A DNA stretch of 64,000 bases from DASUCS01 sp041166745 (GTDB lineage Bacteria > Actinomycetota > Acidimicrobiia > Acidimicrobiales > JACDCH01): assembly GCA_041166745.1 (NCBI GenBank), contig JBEEGH010000005.1:262777-326776 (forward strand), written 5' to 3'. A model generated the notes under the pieces. It saw only the letters and a program-made list of their open reading frames with translations. It was not told the origin of the DNA and ran no database searches. How positions within the stretch are numbered: position 1 is the stretch's first letter; each line of letters opens with the position of its first letter. Of this stretch, positions 24,306 to 31,917 are shown piece after piece. A program made the position numbers and the translations under genes.

Positions 24306-26411
24306 GTGCGCTACCTCCTCCGGTTCATTGCGATCTGCACGATCGGCGCGCTCGGCGCCGTGACGTTCGCGTTTGCCTTCGTACCGCAGGTCGCCACGCT
24401 CTTCACGGCCAGTCGTAGTGAAGAGGAACCGATCAACCTCGACCCGCTTGCGCAGCGCTCGTTGCTCTACGACTCGAAGGGGGAGCTCGTCGGCCCGCTG
24501 CCGGCAGTGGAGAACCGCTCGCCGGTGACGCTGGGCGAGATACCTCCGTTGGTCGTGCGGGCGATTCTGTCGGTCGAGGACGAGAACTTCTACAGCCACA
24601 CCGGTGTGAATCTGCGGGCCACGTTGCGGGCCCTGTTCACGAACGTGCAGTCCGGATCGGTCGAGCAAGGCGGTTCGACCATCACGATGCAGCTCGTGAA
24701 GAACGCGTTGCTCAAGCCAGAGCGCACGCTCGATCGCAAGGCCCACGAAGCCGTTCTCGCGTACCGGCTCGAGCAGATCATGACGAAGGACGAGATTCTC
24801 GAGCGCTACCTGAACACCGTGTACTTCGGCAACGGGACGTACGGCGTGCAGGCCGCGGCCGAGACGTACTTCGGCAAGAGCATCGGTGCCGTCACGTGGC
24901 CGGAGGCCGCGCTGCTCGCGGCCATGATTCGAGACCCGCGCGACTACGACCCGTTCACCAATCCGCCGCTCGCCATCGAACGACGACACATCGCGTTGCA
25001 GCGCCTGGTGGAGACGGGTGATCTCACGCAGGCGGAGGCCGACCTCTACGCGTTCACACCGTTGCCGACTACGCCGTCGCAGGTGGCCGTGCCGCCGAAG
25101 GACTACTTCATCGAAGAGGTGAAGCAGGCGATGCTCGACGACCCTTCGTTCAATCTCGGCGACGACTACACGACGCGCTACAACGCGGTCTTCAAAGGCG
25201 GACTTCGCGTCTACACGACGCTCGATCCGGAGCTCCAGCAGAAGGCGATCGACGCGCGAAACAACACTCTGCCAAACAAAGATCCGAATGGCCTCTTCGT
25301 GATCGGCGGGAACAGGATCGACACGACTGTCGCGTGCCCCCAACTGAACGATGGCGACGGTCACTGTCTCGGGACGGTGGCGATGGTGAGTGTCGAGCCG
25401 TCGACCGGGGCGGTGCGCAACCTGGTCGGCGGTCCGGGATTCGAGAAGTGGAAGTTCGACTTGGCGACGCAAGCACGACGCCAACCCGGCTCTTCCATGA
25501 AGGCGTTCGTCCTCGCGGCCGCGCTGGAGCAGGGCATCTCGATCAACGACACGATCAGTGGCGGACAGTGCGCCATCAAGAATCCTGGCGGCTTGCCTGA
25601 CCCGTACGTGCAGAAGGGCGAGGGCGGCGTCGCTTCGCTCGTCCGTCAGACCGCGGGATCGGTGAACTGCGCGTTCCTGCGTCTCGGCCAGATCGTCGGG
25701 ATCGACAAGGTCATCGCCATGGCGCGCAAGATGGGTGTCGCCTCTCCGCTGGACAACGTCGTGTCCTTCCCGCTCGGCGTCAACCCGATCAAGCCGATCG
25801 AGATGGCCGGCGCCTATGCGGCCATCGCGAATGACGGCGTCTTCAATGCGCCCTACTTCATCGACAAGATCACCGACGCTGCCGGTACGGTGATCTATCA
25901 ACACGAGGCCAAGCCGGAGCGGGTGATGTCATCGCAGTCCGCTCGTCAGGAGATCGTCGCTCTCCAAGCGGTCGTCAGCGGTGGCACCGGCACGCGGGCC
26001 CAGCTCCCCGGACGCCCCGTCGCGGGCAAGACCGGGACGACCGACAAGCACGGTGATGCCTGGTTCATCGGCTTCACGCCGCAACTGGCAACCGCCGTAT
26101 GGATGGGCAATCCCGAGTCCGTGGTGCCGATGAACTCCGTCGGCGGCATCAACGTCTTCGGCGGCACATTCCCGGCGCTCCTGTGGCACAACTACATGGT
26201 CGAGGCGACGGCCCTCATGCCCGTCGTGCAGTTCACGGCGCCGGGGCCATCACCCGGAGGCAAGTACCTGGACCCGAAGGACAAGGAGGTCAAGCAGGCG
26301 GCGCCCCGACCTGTGCCGAGCGAACCCACAACGCCGGCTTCGCCGCTCCCGACCTTCAATCCGTTCCCGCCGACGACGAAGCCAGGGAAAGGGAACGGGA
26401 ACGGTCCATGA
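24306..26411 (+). CDS. Class A penicillin-binding protein (PBP1-type)
   Basis: 701 residues from a GTG. One N-terminal membrane helix, then a GT51 transglycosylase (EDENFYSHTGVN near 90, EQGGSTITMQLVKN, RKAHEAVLAYRLEQ) and a transpeptidase with SSMK (Ser396-Lys399), SVN (452-454) and KTG (575-577). It polymerises and cross-links peptidoglycan outside the membrane. The tail is Pro/Thr-rich (PFPPTTKPGKGNGNGP). TAACGT at 24291-24296 is nine bases before the GTG. It overlaps the next gene by four bases. Confidence 0.95.
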   Translation: MRYLLRFIAICTIGALGAVTFAFAFVPQVATLFTASRSEEEPINLDPLAQRSLLYDSKGELVGPLPAVENRSPVTLGEIPPLVVRAILSVEDENFYSHTGVNLRATLRALFTNVQSGSVEQGGSTITMQLVKNALLKPERTLDRKAHEAVLAYRLEQIMTKDEILERYLNTVYFGNGTYGVQAAAETYFGKSIGAVTWPEAALLAAMIRDPRDYDPFTNPPLAIERRHIALQRLVETGDLTQAEADLYAFTPLPTTPSQVAVPPKDYFIEEVKQAMLDDPSFNLGDDYTTRYNAVFKGGLRVYTTLDPELQQKAIDARNNTLPNKDPNGLFVIGGNRIDTTVACPQLNDGDGHCLGTVAMVSVEPSTGAVRNLVGGPGFEKWKFDLATQARRQPGSSMKAFVLAAALEQGISINDTISGGQCAIKNPGGLPDPYVQKGEGGVASLVRQTAGSVNCAFLRLGQIVGIDKVIAMARKMGVASPLDNVVSFPLGVNPIKPIEMAGAYAAIANDGVFNAPYFIDKITDAAGTVIYQHEAKPERVMSSQSARQEIVALQAVVSGGTGTRAQLPGRPVAGKTGTTDKHGDAWFIGFTPQLATAVWMGNPESVVPMNSVGGINVFGGTFPALLWHNYMVEATALMPVVQFTAPGPSPGGKYLDPKDKEVKQAAPRPVPSEPTTPASPLPTFNPFPPTTKPGKGNGNGP

Positions 26412-27121
26412 CGGCTCTCGAAGACCTTCTGGTCGTGCAGGCCCTCGACACGACCGCAGATCAGTTGCGACACCGCCGAGCGCACCTGCCCGAGCGCGCG
26501 GAGCTGGCAACGGCCCAGTCGCAGCTGCAAAAGCTCGAGCAGCGGGCCAGCGAGGTGCAAGAGCATCGCGATGAGCTGACGCGCAACGAGAAGCGCCTCG
26601 AGGACGAGATTGCGATGGTGCGAGACAAAGCCGCGCAGACCGACAAGAAGCTGTACTCGGGCACCGTCAACATCCCTCGCGAGCTCACCGCGCTCCAGGA
26701 GGAGATGGAGGCGCTGGCGCGGCGGCAACGTCAGCTCGAGGACCAGGAGCTCGAGCTCATGGAGCAAGCGGAACCGCTCGACGCGGAGCTCGTGACGTTC
26801 GCAGCAGAGCGAACGAGGCTCGACGAACTGGCCATCGGCTTGCTCGCCCGTATTGCCGAAGACGAGGTGTCCATCGACGCTGAACTCGAGGACGTGGTGG
26901 CCAAGCGCGCCGACTCGCTGGTAGGCGTACCGGCCGAGCTGCTGTCGGAGTACGAGAGCTTGCGCGGCGCGCTCGGCGGTGTCGGCATCGCGCGGCTCTC
27001 CGGGAACCGTTGCGAGGGTTGTCACCTCACGCTGTCCGCCGTCGACGTCGATCGCATCCGCCGCGCGCCCGACGACGAGATTCCCCACTGCACCGAGTGC
27101 AACCGTTTGCTGGTCCGCTGA
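26408..27121 (+). CDS. C4 zinc-ribbon coiled-coil protein
   Basis: 237 residues. Residues ~10-170 form a long antiparallel coiled coil (heptads in QSQLQKLEQRASEVQEHRDEL), then a C-terminal zinc ribbon with CEGC and CTEC (GNRCEGCHLTLSA ... HCTECNRLLVR). This is the family often found near rnpB and RNase H genes in actinobacteria; it has been suggested to bind nucleic acid, but a role is not established. ATGA overlap with the PBP gene upstream. Confidence 0.88.
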   Translation: MTALEDLLVVQALDTTADQLRHRRAHLPERAELATAQSQLQKLEQRASEVQEHRDELTRNEKRLEDEIAMVRDKAAQTDKKLYSGTVNIPRELTALQEEMEALARRQRQLEDQELELMEQAEPLDAELVTFAAERTRLDELAIGLLARIAEDEVSIDAELEDVVAKRADSLVGVPAELLSEYESLRGALGGVGIARLSGNRCEGCHLTLSAVDVDRIRRAPDDEIPHCTECNRLLVR

Positions 27122-27122
27122 C

Positions 27123-27593
27123 TTGTTCTTCTGGTTCATCGGCGTCGGATGGTTGCTCGTCGTCGCGGTCTTTCAGAGCCCGGCCCTCGACTACCGGTTG
27201 GTGATGCTCGGCACGGTGGCGCCGCTGGTCGACGCCGTGACCGGGGGACCGTGGGTGCTGCACACGCTGGTCGCATCCGTCGCGCTGCTCGCCATCGTGA
27301 TGGTCACAACCCAACGACGGCGACTCGTGCGTCGTCGATGGCTCGGCCTGCCGATCGGAATGTTCATCCATCTTGTACTCGACGGGGCCTGGGCGAACAC
27401 CCACGTGTTCTGGTGGCCCGCCTTCGGGTTCTCGTTCGGGAACGACCGGTTGCCGGAGCTCGATCGAGGTGCGCTGTCGTTCGTGATGGAGATCGTGGGG
27501 GTTGCCGCGTTGGTCTATGCGTGGAATCGGTTCGATCTTCGCGACCCGGCGGCTCGCGATCGATTTCTGCGCACGGGCCAACTTCCGCGCTAG
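27123..27593 (+). CDS. Small membrane protein, YdjM/metal-hydrolase-like
   Basis: 156 residues if started at TTG 27123, one base after the previous stop; no ATG or GTG fits a membrane start better. About four hydrophobic helices (FWFIGVGWLLVVAVF, LVASVALLAIVMV, LGLPIGMFIHLVLDGAW, ALSFVMEIVGVAALVYAW), with a His/Asp-containing helix FIHLVLDG that recalls membrane-bound metal-dependent hydrolases. Function is unknown. It is embedded in the PBP/zinc-ribbon/phosphatase operon. Confidence 0.65.
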   Translation: MFFWFIGVGWLLVVAVFQSPALDYRLVMLGTVAPLVDAVTGGPWVLHTLVASVALLAIVMVTTQRRRLVRRRWLGLPIGMFIHLVLDGAWANTHVFWWPAFGFSFGNDRLPELDRGALSFVMEIVGVAALVYAWNRFDLRDPAARDRFLRTGQLPR

Positions 27594-27603
27594 GACAACG
27601 CCC

Positions 27604-28203
27604 GTGTTGATCGTCGTCCGCCACGGCCAGACCGAGGCGAACGCCCGCGGGTTACTGCTCGGGCGCGCCGATCCTGCACTCGACGCGACAGGAAGAACCC
27701 AAGCATCGGCCGTCGCTGCAGCGCTCGCGCCTTTGCGTCGCGACACGCGCATCATCAGCAGTCCTCTGCGCCGCGCCCGCGAGACCGCGGCGATCATCGC
27801 TCGTGAAGGTGAGGTCGAGATCGACGAACGCTGGATCGAGCTCGACTACGGATCGTTCGAAGGCACTCCGGTGGTCGACGTGCCGGAGGAGACGTGGCGG
27901 CTCTGGCGCGCGGATCCGGACTACGCGCCCGGTGGGGGCGAGAGCTTGCGGTCGCTCGGCGAACGAGTGAGCGGCGCGTGCAGCGAGCTCATCGTCGGCG
28001 CCGCCGAACGTGACGTCATCGTGGTCACGCACGTCTCCCCGGTGAAGGCCGCCACTGCATGGGCGCTCGGGGTTGGTGACGACGTGACCTGGCGGATGTA
28101 TGTCGCCCCGGGATCGATTACGCGCATCGCACCACGACCATGGGGACGCGTGCTGACGTCCTTCAACGAGACCCCCTGGTCCGGCGCCGAGGCCGCTCGG
28201 TAG
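27604..28203 (+). CDS. Histidine phosphatase family protein
   Basis: 199 residues from GTG 27604. The catalytic RHG motif lies at the N-terminus (LIVVRHGQTEANARGLLLGR), with SSPLRRARETA, ELDYGSFEG and the second His in VVTHVSPVKA. It is a phosphoglycerate-mutase-like phosphatase. In many actinobacteria a phosphatase domain of this kind is fused to RNase H near rnpB; here it stands alone. A role as alpha-ribazole phosphatase (CobC) for the B12 pathway is possible but not shown. Confidence 0.88.
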   Translation: MLIVVRHGQTEANARGLLLGRADPALDATGRTQASAVAAALAPLRRDTRIISSPLRRARETAAIIAREGEVEIDERWIELDYGSFEGTPVVDVPEETWRLWRADPDYAPGGGESLRSLGERVSGACSELIVGAAERDVIVVTHVSPVKAATAWALGVGDDVTWRMYVAPGSITRIAPRPWGRVLTSFNETPWSGAEAAR

Positions 28204-28211
28204 TCTGTCGA

Positions 28212-28576
<365 letters not shown>

Positions 28577-28616
28577 ACCAGCCTGACCTGCACCGAATTG
28601 TCGCAATCGGTCACCC

Positions 28617-29069
28617 TCAGGCGTCGCTCGATCGGAACCGGATCATGGCTCTGTCGACGGACATGACGTCTGCAGCGGTGATGGCGTGGCCCTTGGGCAT
28701 CGCAATGCCGACCTTGCGCAGGGACGAACCGTTCGACAGCGACCGCAATGTCGCCGCGACCGCTTCCGGATCAGTGACGAGCGAGCCGGTCAAGCGATGA
28801 GTTCGTCCGCGGTAGCGCACGATGACCCGTAGCTCGCCGTCGAAGTTGTTGCGCCACGAGGCTGGCGTGAACACCACCGTCTCCCCGTCGACGTCATGCC
28901 AACCCACCGGCACTTGGAATCGCCGACCGCTGTGACGTCCGCGGAACTCGAGCAGGGCGAACGGCCGGACGATCCATCCCAATGGCGTGCGCAGCATGGT
29001 CCGCATGATCGGGTTCAGCACTCGGATGAGAGCGATGGGCGGTCGGGCATCGCTGACGATGGCGGTCAT
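28617..29069 (-). CDS. Ddn-type F420-dependent nitroreductase-family protein
   Basis: 150 residues from the ATG at 29069, in an ATGA overlap with the upstream SnoaL-like gene. The split beta-barrel family is marked by LEFRGRHSGRRFQVPVGW, FTPASWRNNFDGELRVIVRYRGR and the C-terminal RAMIRFR. Relatives use deazaflavin F420 to reduce quinones or nitro compounds at the membrane. It is the second gene of a two-gene operon that faces a TetR regulator. Confidence 0.85.
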   Translation of the reverse strand: MTAIVSDARPPIALIRVLNPIMRTMLRTPLGWIVRPFALLEFRGRHSGRRFQVPVGWHDVDGETVVFTPASWRNNFDGELRVIVRYRGRTHRLTGSLVTDPEAVAATLRSLSNGSSLRKVGIAMPKGHAITAADVMSVDRAMIRFRSSDA

Positions 29070-29482
29070 TGTGAGGCGCTTCGATCCACGATCTCGCCGA
29101 TGGCGGCATTCACTCCACCTTCGCCAGCGTCGACGGGCTCGAGGTAGAAGCGTGCCCAGCTGGCTCGACCATCGGTGACGCCGAACACGATGACGCCCCG
29201 CAGGAGATGGGGCGTGCCGTCGGGCCGGGTGCCGCGCATCTCCCACTCGGACCACACCACGTCGCCTGACACGGCGGTGCGTAGGACCTCAGCGGTGATG
29301 TCCGGCACACCTGTGAAGATCCGTTGCCAGTTGGTGCGCACCTGGTCGCGTCCGACGAATCCGCGACCAGGATGCGCCGGCGTCTCGTTGCGGTAGTCGT
29401 CGGTGAAGCAGTCGACCAGCGCTTCGAGATCATGTTCGTCGACGGCTCGTCGGAGCTGCGCAACCATGGCGTCCGGAGTCAT
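29066..29482 (-). CDS. SnoaL/NTF2-like small protein
   Basis: 138 residues with the SnoaL-like cone fold: N-terminal helix AVDEHDLEALVDCFTDDYRNETP, central GRDQVRTNWQRIFTGVPD, then strands SEWEMRGTRPDG and IVFGVTDGRASWARFYLEPVD. These proteins may be isomerases, hydrolases or ligand binders; activity cannot be told here. It leads the operon with the Ddn-type protein and is divergent from the TetR gene, whose likely operator covers the gap. Confidence 0.85.
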   Translation of the reverse strand: MTPDAMVAQLRRAVDEHDLEALVDCFTDDYRNETPAHPGRGFVGRDQVRTNWQRIFTGVPDITAEVLRTAVSGDVVWSEWEMRGTRPDGTPHLLRGVIVFGVTDGRASWARFYLEPVDAGEGGVNAAIGEIVDRSASQ

Positions 29483-29495
29483 GCGTGACCCACTC

Positions 29496-29521
29496 TTTCG
29501 TTCAAGTGGACTAGAATGAAA
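29496..29521. promoter_or_regulatory. 26-base imperfect palindrome, candidate TetR operator
   Basis: Left half TTTCGTTCAAGTG and the reverse complement of the right half, TTTCATTCTAGTC, agree at 10 of 13 positions. It lies between the divergent TetR gene and the SnoaL/Ddn operon and includes the TetR gene's -10 (TAGAAT, 29512-29517), so binding would block transcription of the regulator. Confidence 0.6.
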
Positions 29522-29526
29522 TGAGT

Positions 29527-30171
29527 ATGGAGCGAAAACGCGAGAGCGTCAAGCGAGCCCGGACGTATGACGCGACGGGTCGCAAGGAGCGGGCCCGCGA
29601 ACAGCACGACCGTGTGCTCGACACCGCGCGCATGCTCTTTCTGCAGGACGGCTATGTGGCTACCACGGTGGAGTGCATTGCACGCGCGTCAACGATCTCG
29701 GAGGCCACGATCTACAAGTCGTACGGAGGCAAGGCGGGACTGGTTCGGGCGCTGTGTCAACGTGCCCTGCTCGGCGCAAGACCTGTGCCCGCCGAGGAGC
29801 GGTCGAATGCCTTGCGTCGCGGCGACGATCCACGCGAGGTGCTCGAAGGATGGGGCCGTCTGACGGCGGAGGTCTCGCCTCGAGTCTCGCCACTGCTGCT
29901 CCTGCTTCGAACCGCGGCGCAAACCGATTCGGAAGCAGCGGCCCTGTATGAAGAACTCGACCAAGCTCGGCTGGCGCGTATGGCTGACAATGCGCGGTTC
30001 CTCGCTGAGGCGCCGCACCTTCGTCCTGGTGTCAGTGGTCGAGACGCACGAGACGTGCTGTGGCTGTGCAGCTCTCCAGAGCTGTACGAGCTGTTGATCG
30101 TCAAGCGTCGATGGACGCGGGCCAAGTTCAGTCGATTCCTCTCCGACACGATGGCCAGCGCGCTGCTCTGA
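29527..30171 (+). CDS. TetR-family transcriptional regulator
   Basis: 214 residues from the ATG at 29527 (216 from the ATG at 29521). The helix-turn-helix is at residues ~35-75: DTARMLFLQDGYVATTVECIARASTISEATIYKSYGGKAGLVRAL. The C-terminal ligand domain is helical (LLLLLRTAAQTDSEAAALYEEL). TAGAAT nine bases ahead suggests a leaderless message, and the overlapping palindrome suggests autorepression and control of the divergent SnoaL/Ddn pair. The ligand is unknown. Confidence 0.92.
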   Translation: MERKRESVKRARTYDATGRKERAREQHDRVLDTARMLFLQDGYVATTVECIARASTISEATIYKSYGGKAGLVRALCQRALLGARPVPAEERSNALRRGDDPREVLEGWGRLTAEVSPRVSPLLLLLRTAAQTDSEAAALYEELDQARLARMADNARFLAEAPHLRPGVSGRDARDVLWLCSSPELYELLIVKRRWTRAKFSRFLSDTMASALL

Positions 30172-30294
30172 CGCCTACCGTGCGGAGTACGTCTTGTTGT
30201 TGTGCTGCACGCCCGTTGTGTCGCCCGGCCGACAGACGGTGAGCACCGATGGGCGGATGCTGGCATCATCGACTACCGCCCAGGGAGGCACACG

Positions 30295-30771
30295 ATGAAC
30301 CAGCCCGACGACACCGAAGCCCACGGGACCAAGTTCCATCCCGGTCAGCCGTCGACCGACGCTGCGCCGGACGACGCCGCCGGCAACACCGGAAACCACA
30401 GGTTCCTGGGCGACGCCGGTCAGGACGACACCGACGGCCATACCTCGAGCCACAAGTTTGTCGGTCCGGTGGGCGTGGAGGACACCGAAGGCAACCTCAC
30501 GGGCGGCCACAAGTTCGCCGAGCCCGCAGGGATCGACGACACCGAGGGCAACACGAGCCACGTCAGGTTCGTCGAGCCGGCGGGCGTCGGAGACGACACC
30601 GAAGGAAATATCGGCAACCACAAGTTCATCGAGCCCGTTGGCGTCGACGACACCGAGGGAAGCACTGCCAAGGTCCACGGCTTGCAGGACGCCGGGGACG
30701 GCGACACCGAAGGCAACTCGATTCGCGGTCACGGCGGTGCTGCCGAAGACGCGGGAGACGAGCACACCTAG
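30295..30771 (+). CDS. Acidic protein built of eight 18-19-residue repeats
   Basis: 158 residues, not recognised. The ATG at 30295 has GGGAGG six bases upstream. Almost the whole chain is a tandem repeat of the pattern DDTEGN-x3-H-K/R-F-x-E-P-A/V-G-V, with units beginning near residues 5, 26, 44, 62, 81, 100, 118 and 136. The middle units are closest; the first and last are diverged. There is no Cys, no signal peptide and no membrane segment; Asp, Glu, Gly and His dominate. It might be a solenoid, a metal binder or a repeated peptide precursor, but no modifying enzyme is adjacent. Confidence 0.75.
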   Translation: MNQPDDTEAHGTKFHPGQPSTDAAPDDAAGNTGNHRFLGDAGQDDTDGHTSSHKFVGPVGVEDTEGNLTGGHKFAEPAGIDDTEGNTSHVRFVEPAGVGDDTEGNIGNHKFIEPVGVDDTEGSTAKVHGLQDAGDGDTEGNSIRGHGGAAEDAGDEHT

Positions 30772-31700
30772 GGCAACAGTCGGTGCTGAGCAGCAGCGCC
30801 CGTTCTCGGTGACTCGGCAGAGCGGTGTACGTCACCTGTGTGGCCCGCTGACGCGTAGATGCCAACTAGCTCGGCGACTGATCGCTCGGGGACAGTGATC
30901 CTTCCGTGTTCGTGACCGAGCGTTCGCCGCGTGGCGGCGACGAGGACCATGGCGGTCGCCGTCAGCGTGGCAAGCATCAGCAGCGACGCTGTCACCTCCG
31001 CGTGGTTCTTGGGCAGCAGGACGAGGTGGTCCTGAGCGGGGGTGAAGCTGGCGTGCAGCAGGACGCAGAGCATGACGCTGCGGGTCTTGTTGTAGAGGTA
31101 GGTGTATGGAAAGGCGAAGAACAGCGGGCCGATGGCTCCGAGCCCGTAGAGGGGAACGTGCCACAACCCCCACAGCGCGCCGAGCAGCAATGTCGCGCGA
31201 ACCGGGCCGCGCGTCGTCTGCAAGCGGGGGAGCGCGAAGCCGCGCCAGCCGGGTTCCTCGAGTCCGCCGCCGATGATCAACACGAACACGAACGTTGCCG
31301 CGTACGAGGCGGACCGTCCGGGAATGAGGGACAGGTCGACGTCTTCGCCGACGAGTGCGAGTTCGAGGTTGATGACCGCCCATACGACCGCGGGGAGGCC
31401 GAGGGCGAACAAGTAGTAGCGGGCGGGCACGCGCCAGCGCACGACGCTGCGCGCCCAGTCCCGCAAGGAGCCGCCGGTGTGGTGCATCACGATGAGGGCA
31501 GAAACGGCGGGGCCGAGGCCGCCGGCGAAGAACAGGACGACGACGGGGGCGCTGCCGAATCCGGCGAGGGCGGGGAGCCAGGCGGTCCAGGAGATCGCAT
31601 AGGCGAGGAGGAAGAACGCACGAAGCGGACGGCGCTTGATCCAGCCGTGAAGTCGAATGGTGGTACTCGACCGTTGTTCAGCGATCTTGGTTGCGTTCAC
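30768..31700 (-). CDS. CPBP-family intramembrane metalloprotease
   Basis: 310 residues from a GTG at 31700, with about seven or eight membrane helices. The CPBP/Abi motifs are clear: EEPGWRGFALPRL (motif 1, EExxxR-type) and GALWGLWHVPLYG (motif 2, His), plus a third helix ending in LLHASF. Relatives cleave prenylated proteins in eukaryotes and act in bacteriocin immunity or other proteolysis in bacteria; no target is visible here. It converges on the repeat protein with a four-base overlap. Confidence 0.9.
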   Translation of the reverse strand: MNATKIAEQRSSTTIRLHGWIKRRPLRAFFLLAYAISWTAWLPALAGFGSAPVVVLFFAGGLGPAVSALIVMHHTGGSLRDWARSVVRWRVPARYYLFALGLPAVVWAVINLELALVGEDVDLSLIPGRSASYAATFVFVLIIGGGLEEPGWRGFALPRLQTTRGPVRATLLLGALWGLWHVPLYGLGAIGPLFFAFPYTYLYNKTRSVMLCVLLHASFTPAQDHLVLLPKNHAEVTASLLMLATLTATAMVLVAATRRTLGHEHGRITVPERSVAELVGIYASAGHTGDVHRSAESPRTGAAAQHRLLP

Positions 31701-31917
31701 TGGTCGTTTCCCGGGAGCTCGTGCGATCTGTTTCCATCCAAGGCCACGGTGTGGCGCGCGGAACAGAGCCGAAGGTCCCGTCCCGGCCGCGAACGGCCTT
31801 CAGCGATTGTCGTAACCTGCGGCACAGCAGTCCCGATCGACGGGAGAGTTGCACAACGAGACGGTGTTGCTCTGGACCCCGGTGACCCCGCATCCCAGCG
31901 GAAGCGAGGAAGTCGAG

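Noticed and set aside
30202..30812. Repeat region as a CRISPR array
   Set aside because: The repeat is diverged at DNA level, keeps one reading frame and encodes a regular peptide repeat; there are no unique spacers or cas genes.
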